Shown here piece after piece: positions 29,439 to 38,469 of a DNA stretch of 64,000 nucleotides. The stretch lies in contig JAITVY010000079.1 of NCBI GenBank assembly GCA_031285565.1, forward strand, positions 62,001 through 126,000, in the 5' to 3' direction. A program made the translations under genes and the position numbers. This DNA comes from Tannerella sp. GTDB lineage: Bacteria; Bacteroidota; Bacteroidia; Bacteroidales; Tannerellaceae. The notes beneath the pieces were generated by a model. The model saw only the letters and a list, made by a program, of their open reading frames with translations, did not search any database and was not told the origin of the DNA. Position 1 is the stretch's first letter, and each line of letters begins with the position of its first letter.

Positions 29439-29755
29439 GTGATATAAATATTTTTTTACATTAAGGTTGCATGGAACGAATCTAACAAGTGATTAACGGT
29501 TAGTGGTAAACGATTAATTAATCACTAATCATTAACAATTAACCACTAGTTTACATGCTTCGTTTCATTTGGTAATAATTTTAGATAAACCTTTATAATA
29601 ACACAAAAATAGGTGATTATAAATGATTATAAAATATCTGTTTTATATATCTTTGTATCTGAAACAAACATTTGTTTAGAAGTGGATATTTTGGTTAATT
29701 TATTGAAATCAAAAGATATGTGAGTTTTTATTTAGCCTTAATATAGAATGTATAG
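29439..29755. promoter_or_regulatory. Divergent control region between fucI and the AraC-type gene
   Basis: The left third is leader element E4. On the plus strand TATCTTTG at 29648-29655 is a good -7 element for the AraC-type gene, giving a leader of roughly 95 nt. No distinct -7 element was found for fucI. The segment 29656-29755 is AT-rich with no recognised operator. Confidence 0.5.
29451..29568 (-). repeat. Leader element E4 upstream of fucI
   Basis: On the minus strand it begins ATGAAACGAAGCATG and ends CGTTCCATGCAACCTTAATG plus an A-rich run before the fucI start. Its middle matches that of E3 closely and holds inverted TTAATGATTA-like units. Confidence 0.85.
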
Positions 29756-30661
29756 ATGAAAGAGCGTTATACCGGTGATCCTTCGGAAGTTATTCAGTCT
29801 TTTCCACAATTCAACCTTCAAATGCATTGTTGCCGTTACTGGTGGATAAAGAATTGGGAACACAAAGAGTTATCTTTTCCTTTTTGGCGTATATATAATA
29901 ATGTGCAAAAGGGCGGATTTATGGAGTATAACCAACAGGTTTATGAAATGGATCCGGATATTTTATACCTGATAGCACCCAATACGAATTATTCTTCAAG
30001 GCTTTATGATCATTTAATACCAAATGAGGGATATCATCTTACAGGAGGCCGCATATCGGAAACTTCAGAAAAAGAGTTGAAGGATTTAGTGAAGAACGGT
30101 GCTGTTGAGCATTTATTTATTCATTTTTCACTTGGGTATCCATATGATAATGTTTCTCCAGGAATCTATATGTTCCCAATGGAAAAATATCTGAAAAGTA
30201 AAATACGATTGTTACGAAATTATTTAACTAAAGACGTGGCACAATTTAATTTTACTATTTTCTTAACAATACAATCACTTATTTGTGAATTGCTTTTTAA
30301 TATGGGAGAGGAGAAATGGAAACATCCGGTACGCGATGTGAGAATTGCAAAGATAATCAGCTATATTGAAAATAATGTTAGTATTGAATTTACAAACGAA
30401 TCATTGGCTAGCAAAGTAAATATGGCAACAAATGCTTTTTCTCGATTATTTAAGGATGATACGGGTGTTACTTTGCAACGTTTCATAAAGAAAAAGCGTA
30501 TACATACAGCATGTTTGTTATTATTGCATTCAGAATATAATATTGATCAGATAGCCGAAAGAACCGGTTTTACAAACAGGTATCATTTTACAAGGGTATT
30601 TAATGAAATTACAGGAAATACTCCTGCGAAATATAAGAAAGAGGGAGTATTTTTCCTATAA
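29756..30661 (+). CDS. AraC-family regulator, probably of the fuc genes
   Basis: A 301-residue soluble protein with a cupin-like sensor half (about 1-185) and a C-terminal AraC DNA-binding domain (about 195-298). The two helix-turn-helices read NESLASKVNMATNAFSRLF and IDQIAERTGFTNRYHFTRVF, ending with the family-typical GNTPAKYKK. It is transcribed away from fucI across a 317-bp region, so it is the natural candidate to control fucI-fucP in response to fucose or fuculose. The first codon context is weak but no better start is seen. In Bacteroides a GntR-type FucR does this job; an AraC-type protein here would be an alternative solution. Confidence 0.88.
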   Translation: MKERYTGDPSEVIQSFPQFNLQMHCCRYWWIKNWEHKELSFPFWRIYNNVQKGGFMEYNQQVYEMDPDILYLIAPNTNYSSRLYDHLIPNEGYHLTGGRISETSEKELKDLVKNGAVEHLFIHFSLGYPYDNVSPGIYMFPMEKYLKSKIRLLRNYLTKDVAQFNFTIFLTIQSLICELLFNMGEEKWKHPVRDVRIAKIISYIENNVSIEFTNESLASKVNMATNAFSRLFKDDTGVTLQRFIKKKRIHTACLLLLHSEYNIDQIAERTGFTNRYHFTRVFNEITGNTPAKYKKEGVFFL

Positions 30662-30727
30662 CCTGTTTTTTATAGGGTTTATTAAACAAATAAGAACTAT
30701 TTTTGTTTTTTTATTAAAGGGTCCGAT

Positions 30728-31114
30728 ATGAAAAGTTCTCAAGAATCGAATTTACCTACCAGACGATTGGAAGATACCAAACAATATGGTGAGTATTATG
30801 ATGAAAATCGTTTCTGGAAAAAGGTTAAGCGAATTGCAAAAAGAACCGGGCGAACAGTTTTACGTCCGGTGTTATTACTTTATTATATGTTGCAGGATAG
30901 CAACGTGTCTATAAAGGATAAGGCTTATATTATCGGGGCGCTGGGTTATTTTGTTTTACCAATTGATATCTTGCCGGATTTTATTTTCGGGTTGGGTTAT
31001 GCAGACGATCTTGCTGTTATCGGGCTATTATTAAAGCATTTGCAAGAAAATATCACTCCCGAAATAGAAGCTCGTGCTGATACAAAATTAAACGAACTGA
31101 TACGGAATAAATAA
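30728..31114 (+). CDS. YkvA/DUF1232-family small membrane protein
   Basis: A 128-residue protein whose core (about 55-105) carries the DUF1232 signature DKAYIIGALGYFVLPIDILPD followed by the GYADDLAVIGLLL hydrophobic stretch. The N-terminal part is charged. Relatives are found widely but the function is unknown. It lies 66 bp after the AraC gene in the same direction, and its stop is 5 bp from the stop of the convergent metallo-hydrolase gene. Confidence 0.85.
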   Translation: MKSSQESNLPTRRLEDTKQYGEYYDENRFWKKVKRIAKRTGRTVLRPVLLLYYMLQDSNVSIKDKAYIIGALGYFVLPIDILPDFIFGLGYADDLAVIGLLLKHLQENITPEIEARADTKLNELIRNK

Positions 31115-31119
31115 TAATA

Positions 31120-31923
31120 CTAATCAAATTCGTAAATATCCGAGGGTGTCATTCGCTTTAAGACAGTTAATGATACATCTTTTCCGATGCGGATACCTTC
31201 TTGTGATAAACGGATATCCACTGTTTTATAAGCCAATTCAGGGTGATTATTTTCCCGGCTCAAGTGGCACAGCCAGATGTTTTTTAGATTAGGCGTATAG
31301 TGGGATGCTAAAAAATCGGCCGCTTCGCGATTACTTAAATGCCCTGTCGGGCTGGAAACCCTTTCTTTCAGAAATTCCGGATAACTACCGAAGCGTAACA
31401 TTTCTTCATCATAATTAGCTTCCAAAACCAGGTGGTTAGCCATACAAAGATATTTTTTTACGGTATCAGAAATATAGCCTACGTCTGTTGCAATTGTAAA
31501 GCAATTATTTCCGAATCTAATCATATAGCCAACATTATCACTGCTATCATGAGATACTTCAAATGCTTCAATCTGAAAATCCCGGATATTGAAAGGTTGT
31601 CCTTTGTCTATAATTTTTCGTGATTGATATAGTGTTTCTTCTACGTAGCGACTCCGGTCAATACCATTGTGTACACGTTCGGTTGCATACACAGGGATGT
31701 TATATTTTTCACCTAAACAACCTACCGTTTTGATATGGTCTGCATGATCGTGTGTAATTAATATAGCAATGATTTTATTAAAATCAACTTCTTTATCTTT
31801 TAGAACTTTTTTAATTGTGCGGATACTAATTCCGGCATCAATTAAAATCCCATATTCAGGTACTCCTAAATAATAGCAGTTTCCGCTGCTTCCGCTTGCT
31901 AAACTAAAAAAAGATAACTTCAT
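31120..31923 (-). CDS. Metallo-beta-lactamase-fold hydrolase (WalJ/YycJ-like)
   Basis: The 267-residue protein opens with SLASGSSGNCYYLG, typical of the WalJ/YycJ group, and has the metal motif THDHADHI at about 58-65, later His and Asp ligands in VSHDSSDNVGY and ATDVGY, and the C-terminal WLCHLSRENNHPELA. Relatives are predicted cytoplasmic nucleases or phosphodiesterases that affect DNA replication or repair. It appears to stand alone, convergent with the YkvA gene. Confidence 0.9.
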   Translation of the reverse strand: MKLSFFSLASGSSGNCYYLGVPEYGILIDAGISIRTIKKVLKDKEVDFNKIIAILITHDHADHIKTVGCLGEKYNIPVYATERVHNGIDRSRYVEETLYQSRKIIDKGQPFNIRDFQIEAFEVSHDSSDNVGYMIRFGNNCFTIATDVGYISDTVKKYLCMANHLVLEANYDEEMLRFGSYPEFLKERVSSPTGHLSNREAADFLASHYTPNLKNIWLCHLSRENNHPELAYKTVDIRLSQEGIRIGKDVSLTVLKRMTPSDIYEFD

Positions 31924-31929
31924 AATATA

Positions 31930-32013
31930 TCATTCAATTACATCAGTCGTTTTTCGTGACTCGGCATAATCCAAGTAAACTTGTCTTCTGCTCTCGCTAC
32001 TTAAAACGTTCAT
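31930..32013 (-). CDS. Possible 27-residue ORF upstream of the WalJ-like gene
   Basis: A short frame (MNVLSSESRRQVYLDYAESR, then KTTDVIE) ends 6 nt before the WalJ-like start codon. Length, spacing and polar composition would allow a translated leader peptide, but chance is equally possible. The rest of 31924-32223 holds only the plus-strand promoter for the next gene. Confidence 0.2.
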   Translation of the reverse strand: MNVLSSESRRQVYLDYAESRKTTDVIE

Positions 32014-32188
32014 TCGTAGCCATAATTCTTTTCAATCTCATATTGAGAATGCAAAAATACGTAATTATTTTTTTATTCATGAACTAATTTATGCAATTGC
32101 GGGTTAATTAATCACCGCCATTAATCATTTTTTGACTACTTTAAGCAGTGAATCATGCAAAGTGGCTAATGAAATTGAAACTATTTTA

Positions 32189-32196
32189 TATCTTTG
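32189..32196 (+). promoter_or_regulatory. -7 promoter element for the DUF3943 gene
   Basis: TATCTTTG, 27 nt before the start codon at 32224. No clear -33 TTTG at the expected spacing. Confidence 0.5.
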
Positions 32197-32223
32197 AATC
32201 GCATTAACATTTTTTGCTAACCT

Positions 32224-33681
32224 ATGAAAAGAATAACTGCCATACCCCTTATTCTTATATTTTCATTTCAGATTGCTTTGGGACAAACGACAATAACACC
32301 GGTTGATACATTACGTAAATTGCCTCGAAAACCATGGGTTGCAGCTTCTGAAGTGGTTGGGATAAATATGCTTGTATGGGGCTTTAACTATTTTGTATCG
32401 GATGCTCCTTTTGCTCAGATTAATTTAAATACGATGAAGACCAACTTAAGCACTCTTCCGGTTTGGGATACTGATAAGTTTTCCACTAATTTGGTTGCTC
32501 ATCCTTATCATGGTTCCTTGTATTTTAATGCTGCCCGTTCTAATGGGATGAATTTTTGGGAATCAATACCTTTTACTTTTGGTGGGAGTCTTATGTGGGA
32601 ATATTTTATGGAAAATGAATTGCCTTCTGTTAATGACTTATTTGCGACGACATTCGGGGGAGTTGAACTGGGTGAAATTACATTTCGTTTGTCTGATTTG
32701 GTACTGGATAACCGGGCTACTGGTTTTCCACGGGTCGTGCGCGAAGTTTCCGGGGGCATTCTTTCGCCAATACGCGCTTTTAACCGTATTATTACCGGTG
32801 AAGCCTGGAAATATAAACCATATAAAGGAAATGTTTTTGTTCATCGGCCTGTTGGATTCTCATTTCATGTGGGTCCTCGTTTTTTGGCAGAGCAGGAGAA
32901 CTCGCGTCATGGAGAGTTCAGCACTAATGTAGGGCTCTTGTTTTCCTACGGAGATCCGTATGAACAGGATTCTTATGCTCCGTATGAGTATTTTCGTATA
33001 AACGCTGTTTTGGATTTTTTTTCAAATCAACCTATCTGTAGCCAGGTAAATGCATTGGGTATTTTATGGGGGAAAAATGTATGGAATTCGGGCAGCCGTT
33101 CTTTAACTACCGGTATATTCCAACATTTTGATTATTATGATTCCCAGCTCCGGACCAAAGATGGAAAGCTGATAGCACCTTATCGTATTTCAGAAGCTGC
33201 TGCAGTTGGTGGTGGGATTATTTATCAAAATAAAGCCATATCACAAAATCATTTAGGCGTTAGGACGGAATTTTATGTAAATGGGATCGCTCTTGGTGCC
33301 AGTTTAACGGATTATTTCTTTGTTGATGAGCGCGATTATAACCTGGGAAGCGGATATAGCATTAAAAGTTATACCGGAATAAATTTCAGGGATCGCTGGA
33401 ACTTAATCCTAAGTGCAGAGAATTATCATATATTCACGTGGAAAGGGTATGATCCGGATTTGGATTTATCTACAGTCGATTTTACGCGATTGAATGTGCA
33501 AGGTGATGCTGGAAATGCACGGTTGGGGGTGTTTACTGTCGGATTATCTTATCATTCTCCTCAAAAATGGAATATTTCTTTATCAAATAGTTATTATTCA
33601 CGGTATACAAAATATAAATATTATGATAATGTTGATTATGGAACTTCCGATTTTACGTTAACTTGGGGCTTTAGCTTGTAG
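32224..33681 (+). CDS. DUF3943 outer-membrane protein
   Basis: A 485-residue protein with a signal peptide (about 1-20, ending ALGQ). The N-terminal two thirds match DUF3943 (VAHPYHGSLYFNAARSNGMNFWESIPFTFGGSLMWEYFMENE is split here as two conserved blocks: HPYHGSLYFNAARSNG and GGSLMWEYFME). The C-terminal part alternates hydrophobic and polar residues and ends TLTWGFSL, as in outer-membrane beta-barrels. Function unknown. It has its own promoter and a terminator-like hairpin overlapping the stop codon, so it is probably monocistronic. Confidence 0.85.
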   Translation: MKRITAIPLILIFSFQIALGQTTITPVDTLRKLPRKPWVAASEVVGINMLVWGFNYFVSDAPFAQINLNTMKTNLSTLPVWDTDKFSTNLVAHPYHGSLYFNAARSNGMNFWESIPFTFGGSLMWEYFMENELPSVNDLFATTFGGVELGEITFRLSDLVLDNRATGFPRVVREVSGGILSPIRAFNRIITGEAWKYKPYKGNVFVHRPVGFSFHVGPRFLAEQENSRHGEFSTNVGLLFSYGDPYEQDSYAPYEYFRINAVLDFFSNQPICSQVNALGILWGKNVWNSGSRSLTTGIFQHFDYYDSQLRTKDGKLIAPYRISEAAAVGGGIIYQNKAISQNHLGVRTEFYVNGIALGASLTDYFFVDERDYNLGSGYSIKSYTGINFRDRWNLILSAENYHIFTWKGYDPDLDLSTVDFTRLNVQGDAGNARLGVFTVGLSYHSPQKWNISLSNSYYSRYTKYKYYDNVDYGTSDFTLTWGFSL

Positions 33682-33706
33682 TTTTAGTACCCCAAGATAT
33701 TTTTTT
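33662..33706 (+). terminator. Terminator-like hairpin at the end of the DUF3943 gene
   Basis: Stem CTTGGGG / CCCCAAG (33662-33668 with 33690-33696) followed by ATATTTTTTT. The left arm lies inside the last codons of the gene. Confidence 0.5.
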
Positions 33707-33722
33707 ACTCTGAAATATTCTA

Positions 33723-33730
33723 TACCTTTG
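33723..33730 (+). promoter_or_regulatory. -7 promoter element for the sugar transferase gene
   Basis: TACCTTTG, 23 nt before the GTG start at 33754. It supports that short 5' leader. Confidence 0.5.
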
Positions 33731-33753
33731 TCGACTTTAAAAGAAAAAAGAAC

Positions 33754-35151
33754 GTGGAGCAACGTTATAAGCAGGGATATTTTCTTCAATGGATTATCGG
33801 AATAGGCGATTTGATTATTCTGAACTCCTTATTTTTCTTGATTTATAAGGAAATGGATGTTTCTTACACGAGATACATTGCTCCGAATTTAAGAGAGGTT
33901 ATACTCCTTCTCAACTTTTGTTATTTCTTTGCACTTTACATTGTTCCGATAAAATTACATGAAGCTGTTGTCTTTTTAGATAAAATCGTACAGCGTTCCT
34001 TTTCTTTAATAACCATTCAGACTTTTTTATTTGCAACCTGTCTTCTCTTTTTAAATGTGGGGACAACGCTGTCTACGTTTATTGTTGTATATTATATAGC
34101 AACAATCATTTGTTTTTCTGTATGGCGTGTTCTGGTACGTGTTTTTGTAAAAGTATATCGCCGGAAGGGATATGGTGCTAAAAATATAATTATAGTTGGA
34201 GCCGGAAAGAATGGTATGGAACTTTACCGGGTAATTAAAAATGATCTCTCATACGGATTCAATGTTCTGGGTTTTTTTGACGATAATGAACTTTTAAAAG
34301 ATATTCTGCCCAATTATCTTGGCAAGATTGAAGATATGGAAGTCTTTGTCTCGGATAACGAAGTTGATGAGATCTATTGTACTATACCAGGAAATAACAG
34401 TGAGAAAATATCAGATTTACTCTCGTTTGCAGAGAAAAATATGATTCGTTTCTATATTATTCCGGAGTTTTACCGAAATATAAAAAAGAGCATGATTTTG
34501 GAAATCATGGATTCTATACCATTGTTATCCATTCGGAATGAACCTTTACAATCTCTTCATAACCGGGTTGCAAAACGGGCTTTTGATATTATTTTTTCTT
34601 TTATGGTTTTAATAACAGTATACCCTATCATATATATTGTCGTTGGTATACTTATTAAATTGAACTCTCCGGGACCTATATTATTCAAGCAAAAACGTAC
34701 TGGAATTTATGGACATGAATTCGAATGTTATAAATTCAGAACAATGAAAATAAATAAAGAGGCAGACACTATACAAGCAGTGAAAAATGATCCGAGAACA
34801 ACCAAAATCGGAAGTTTTCTGCGCCGAACAAATCTGGATGAATTTCCTCAATTTGTAAATGTTCTGTTAGGAGATATGTCTGTCGTTGGTCCCCGGCCGC
34901 ATATGCTGAAACATACCGAACTTTATTCTAAATTGATAGATAAATATATGGTGCGTCATTTGGTTAAACCAGGTATTACCGGATGGGCGCAAATTATGGG
35001 TTATCGTGGTGAAACCCGGACACTGGAACAAATGGAAGGACGCGTAAAACGGGATGTTTGGTATATTGAAAACTGGTCGTTTTTCTTAGACCTGAAGATT
35101 ATTTTCGTTACGGTGATAAATATGTTTAAAGGAGAGAAAAACGCTTATTAA
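33754..35151 (+). CDS. Undecaprenyl-phosphate sugar phosphotransferase (polyprenyl glycosylphosphotransferase)
   Basis: This enzyme starts polysaccharide repeat-unit synthesis by moving a sugar phosphate to undecaprenyl phosphate at the inner membrane. The start codon is GTG (MEQRYKQGYFLQW). The 465 residues have four N-terminal membrane segments, a Rossmann-like CoA-binding-type domain (KNIIIVGAGKNGMELYRVI, about 145-165), a fifth membrane segment near 285-305, and the catalytic sugar transferase domain (KQKRTGIYGHEFECYKFRTM, RRTNLDEFPQFVNVLLGDMS, VGPRPHM). The overall build is that of WcaJ/EpsE proteins. No other glycosyltransferase genes adjoin it, so the polysaccharide cannot be named. 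Confidence 0.92.
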   Translation: MEQRYKQGYFLQWIIGIGDLIILNSLFFLIYKEMDVSYTRYIAPNLREVILLLNFCYFFALYIVPIKLHEAVVFLDKIVQRSFSLITIQTFLFATCLLFLNVGTTLSTFIVVYYIATIICFSVWRVLVRVFVKVYRRKGYGAKNIIIVGAGKNGMELYRVIKNDLSYGFNVLGFFDDNELLKDILPNYLGKIEDMEVFVSDNEVDEIYCTIPGNNSEKISDLLSFAEKNMIRFYIIPEFYRNIKKSMILEIMDSIPLLSIRNEPLQSLHNRVAKRAFDIIFSFMVLITVYPIIYIVVGILIKLNSPGPILFKQKRTGIYGHEFECYKFRTMKINKEADTIQAVKNDPRTTKIGSFLRRTNLDEFPQFVNVLLGDMSVVGPRPHMLKHTELYSKLIDKYMVRHLVKPGITGWAQIMGYRGETRTLEQMEGRVKRDVWYIENWSFFLDLKIIFVTVINMFKGEKNAY

Positions 35152-35185
35152 CAACCAATTTAAACTCTTTCACGCTTTTTCATGT

Positions 35186-35193
35186 TATCTTTG
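35186..35193 (+). promoter_or_regulatory. -7 promoter element before ruvX
   Basis: TATCTTTG ends 8 nt before the ruvX ATG at 35202, so the transcript would start almost at the start codon (leaderless or nearly so). Confidence 0.45.
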
Positions 35194-35201
35194 CGATTTA
35201 T

Positions 35202-35627
35202 ATGGGGCGAATTGTAGCAATTGATTATGGACGTAAAAGAACCGGAATAGCGGTAACAGATTCATTACAAATTATTGCAAATGGATTGACTACTATTCCA
35301 AGTGGGGAAGCTGTCTCATTTTTGTATGAATATACATCAAAAGAACCGGTTGATTTATTTGTTATCGGTTATCCGAAACAAATGAATAATGAATTATCGG
35401 AAAATATGAAATATGTGGAAGCCTTCAAGAAACATTTAAACAAGAAAATACCTGATATCCCGACTGTATATTATGATGAGCGTTTTACGTCTGTTTTAGC
35501 ACATCAGGCAATGATTGAAGGTGGATTGAAGAAAAAACAACGACAAAATAAAGAATTAGTAGACGAGATAAGTGCTGTTTTAATATTGCAGACCTATCTT
35601 GAAAGTACAAAATATAAACAACTATGA
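35202..35627 (+). CDS. ruvX: RuvX/YqgF-family nuclease (putative Holliday junction resolvase)
   Basis: A 141-residue RNase H-fold protein with the N-terminal catalytic strand [17 protein letters not shown], a central [12 protein letters not shown] block, the acidic motif [15 protein letters not shown] and the C-terminal [14 protein letters not shown]. It is implicated in 16S rRNA 5' maturation and possibly recombination. It overlaps the downstream def gene by 4 bp (ATGA), so the two are translationally coupled. A promoter element lies directly before its start. Confidence 0.95.
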   Translation: MGRIVAIDYGRKRTGIAVTDSLQIIANGLTTIPSGEAVSFLYEYTSKEPVDLFVIGYPKQMNNELSENMKYVEAFKKHLNKKIPDIPTVYYDERFTSVLAHQAMIEGGLKKKQRQNKELVDEISAVLILQTYLESTKYKQL

Positions 35628-36181
35628 TTTTACCAATATATACGTATGGTCAACCTGTTTTACGGGAAAAAACAGAACCGATAACAAAGGATTACCCTGA
35701 CTTAGGACAATTAATAACCGACATGTTTGATACCATGTATAATGCTGATGGTGTCGGACTGGCTGCTCCTCAGATTGGACGTTCGATTCAAATGTTAGTT
35801 ATTGATGCGAGTCCATTAGGGACTGATTTTATTGAGTGTAAGGATTTCAAACGGGTAATGATCAATCCGGAAATTATAGAAAAGAGTGACGATACTATCT
35901 CTCTGGAAGAAGGATGCCTTAGTTTTCCGGGGATTCATGAGAAAGTTGTCCGTGCAGCCCGGATTCGTGTAAAATATATGGATGGGAACTTTGAGGCAAA
36001 AGAAGAAACAGTTGAAGGTTTTGCGGCCCGTGTAGTTCAGCATGAATGCGAACATTTGGATGGAAATGTATTCATTGATAATATATCTCCGATTCGTAAG
36101 CAATTGAACAAGGGTAAGTTGGGTAATATTATTAAAGGTAATGCTTCGTGCTCGTACCGGATTAAGCCGATTAAAAAATAA
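35624..36181 (+). CDS. def: Peptide deformylase
   Basis: Def removes the N-formyl group from nascent proteins. All three family motifs are present in the 185-residue sequence: [10 protein letters not shown] (about 46-55), EEGCLSFPG (about 91-99; Cys is a metal ligand) and HECEHLDG (about 138-145; two His ligands and the catalytic Glu). It overlaps ruvX by 4 bp. The stop codon is followed at once by leader element E5 of the next gene. Confidence 0.97.
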   Translation: MILPIYTYGQPVLREKTEPITKDYPDLGQLITDMFDTMYNADGVGLAAPQIGRSIQMLVIDASPLGTDFIECKDFKRVMINPEIIEKSDDTISLEEGCLSFPGIHEKVVRAARIRVKYMDGNFEAKEETVEGFAARVVQHECEHLDGNVFIDNISPIRKQLNKGKLGNIIKGNASCSYRIKPIKK

Positions 36182-36268
36182 ATGAAACGAAGCAAGATTT
36201 TATAAAATCACCAAAGTCCATGATAAAAATCGTGCGAGTTCCATGCGACTTTAGTGTAAAAAAATAAA
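36182..36268 (+). repeat. Leader element E5 upstream of the TPR gene
   Basis: It begins ATGAAACGAAGCAAG and ends GTTCCATGCGACTTTAGTG plus an A-rich run ending 10 nt before the ATG at 36279. The middle is nearly the same as that of E1 (11775-11857). It starts one base after the def stop codon. Confidence 0.88.
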
Positions 36269-36278
36269 ATATTATCGT

Positions 36279-38378
36279 ATGAAAAAAGCGATCCTCTTTC
36301 TTTCTTTACAATTTTGTATACTTGCGTTAACAGCACAGGTTAACACGGATCGTGTGATGGCTATCGGACGCAATGCGCTTTATTTTGAAGATTATGTATT
36401 GTCTATTCAATATTTCAATCAGGTAATAAAGGCAAAACCCTGGATGGCCGAACCCTATTTTTACCGGGCAGTGGCTAAAATTAATCTGGACGATTATCAG
36501 GGGGCAGAAGAAGATTGTACATTATGTTTATCGCGTAATGCTTTTTGGGGACAGGCTTATTATGCCCGAGGCATAGCCCGTCAGAGTTTAGGGAAATATG
36601 ATCTGGCAATTGAAGATTATACAAGAGGACTGGAATTGCGTCCTAACGATCGTGCAATGATGACAAACAGATCAATTGCCTTTATTCAAAATAAAGATAC
36701 CGAGAATGCAGAAATAGCTTTTAATGAATTAATAAAATCTTATCCTAAACACTCGTTCGGTTATTTAACACGTGCGGCAATGTATGTGGAAAAAGGGGAT
36801 ACAGTGAATGCTTTATCCGATTATGATAAAGCTATCGAAATCGATCCTTATTATGCACCTTGTTATGGAAACAGAGCTATTTTACTTTATCAAACAGGGC
36901 GTTTGAAAGAAGCTTTATCTGATTTAAACGAAGCAATTCGTCTTAATACACGGGAAAGTGGGTATTATATAAACCGCGGCTTAGTGCGTTATCAAATGAA
37001 TGATCTGAGAGGGGCGATGGCCGATTATGATCAGGTGATTGATATGGATAGGGACAATTTAATAGCACGATTCAATCGTGGTTTGTTGCGTTTCCAGGTA
37101 GGTGATAATAACCGGGCGATTGAAGACTTCAGTGTCGTTATTGAACAGGAACCTGATAACTATATGGCTTATTATAATCGTGCTTTGTTGAATTATGAAG
37201 TCGGAGATTATGCCAACTCTATTAAAGATTTTGATGTGGTTTTAAATCAATATCCAAACTTCTTGCCTGGTTATTATAGTCGTTCCGAAGCCAAACGTAA
37301 GCTAAATGATCAGGCCGGGGCAGATCGTGATTATTGGACTGCCATCCGGATGGAAGAGAAAATGAATTCCGGTCAACGACCGAATGTCGCATCTAATACT
37401 AATAATGCTAATCCGGACGATGTTGATGATGAAAATAAAACGCGTGAACAATCAGATAAAAATATTGCAAAATTTAATCGTTTGGTTGTTTATGATAAAG
37501 AAGAAGAACGGAATCAAAAATATCAGAGTGACATTCGTGGTCGTATACAGGATCGTAATGTACGTATAGATATGGAACCGTCATTTATTCTAACTTATTA
37601 TGAAAGAGAACGGGAAGTGCAGGTAAATACATTTTATGACCGGTCTGTAGAAGATTTTAATGCAAGAATGGTGCTTTCATGGAAATTAATCATCACGAAT
37701 CATGAAGCTGCACTGATTGAAGATCAGATAGCTGCACATTTTGCTTCAATAAATAATTATTCAGCGAAGATAGAAAAAGATCCCAATAATGCGGATTACT
37801 ATTTTGGTAGGGGACTTGATTATATGTTGGTTCAGGATTTTGCCGAAGCTATTCATAATTTTGATAAAGTGATTGAGATCAATCCTTCATATACATTAGC
37901 ATATTTTAATCGTGCTGCAGTTCGTTATAAGCAGATGGAATATACATCTTCGAGTACTAATTCGCAAAATAATGATCTTACGTTGATGAATATTCAGTTG
38001 AATGGCTCTCAATCGATATCTCAGGCGCCTAAAAGCCAGCAGCGTATCAATGAGCCCAAAGACACCCAGCGTGCGCATGAGCATGAACAGATTATCAGGG
38101 ACTATACGCTTGTTATACAACAAAATCCCGGATTTATATATTCCTACTATAACCGGGGTAATATTCTTTGTTTTCAACGCGATTTCAGGGCTGCTATTAA
38201 TGATTATAACGAAGCGATCCTGCGTAATCCTGAATTTGCCGAAGCTTATTTTAACCGGGGACTGGCATATCTATCTTTAGGAAATGCAACCAGTGGCATT
38301 GCAGATTTGAGTAAAGCCGGTGAGTTGGGTTTATTGAATGCATATAGTATTATTAAACGAATGACAACAAGAGACTAA
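36279..38378 (+). CDS. Secreted tetratricopeptide-repeat protein
   Basis: A 699-residue protein with a signal peptide (about 1-20, ending LTAQ) and about ten TPR units in two blocks, one at 25-365 (for example AYYARGIARQSLGKYDLAIEDY and YNRALLNYEVGDYANSIKDFD, both split here by repeat) and one at 495-690 (YFNRAAVRYKQME, YNRGNILCFQRDFRAAINDYN). A charged linker (about 370-440) separates them. TPR arrays bind proteins; the partner is unknown. It is probably co-transcribed with ruvX-def, but element E5 intervenes and may set its translation independently. Confidence 0.9.
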   Translation: MKKAILFLSLQFCILALTAQVNTDRVMAIGRNALYFEDYVLSIQYFNQVIKAKPWMAEPYFYRAVAKINLDDYQGAEEDCTLCLSRNAFWGQAYYARGIARQSLGKYDLAIEDYTRGLELRPNDRAMMTNRSIAFIQNKDTENAEIAFNELIKSYPKHSFGYLTRAAMYVEKGDTVNALSDYDKAIEIDPYYAPCYGNRAILLYQTGRLKEALSDLNEAIRLNTRESGYYINRGLVRYQMNDLRGAMADYDQVIDMDRDNLIARFNRGLLRFQVGDNNRAIEDFSVVIEQEPDNYMAYYNRALLNYEVGDYANSIKDFDVVLNQYPNFLPGYYSRSEAKRKLNDQAGADRDYWTAIRMEEKMNSGQRPNVASNTNNANPDDVDDENKTREQSDKNIAKFNRLVVYDKEEERNQKYQSDIRGRIQDRNVRIDMEPSFILTYYEREREVQVNTFYDRSVEDFNARMVLSWKLIITNHEAALIEDQIAAHFASINNYSAKIEKDPNNADYYFGRGLDYMLVQDFAEAIHNFDKVIEINPSYTLAYFNRAAVRYKQMEYTSSSTNSQNNDLTLMNIQLNGSQSISQAPKSQQRINEPKDTQRAHEHEQIIRDYTLVIQQNPGFIYSYYNRGNILCFQRDFRAAINDYNEAILRNPEFAEAYFNRGLAYLSLGNATSGIADLSKAGELGLLNAYSIIKRMTTRD

Positions 38379-38469
38379 ATCAAGCTTGAAATGTAGGTGA
38401 TTTTGTTGTTGAATCGTACTAATGGAATAGCGATAAGTTGGCAATGTTAACTATAAATAATCAACACTT

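Noticed and set aside
29451..29568. Leader peptide encoded from the ATGAAACGAAGC start of the E elements
   Set aside because: The frame after this ATG stops after 5-27 codons and differs between copies, so the conserved feature is the DNA or RNA sequence rather than a peptide.
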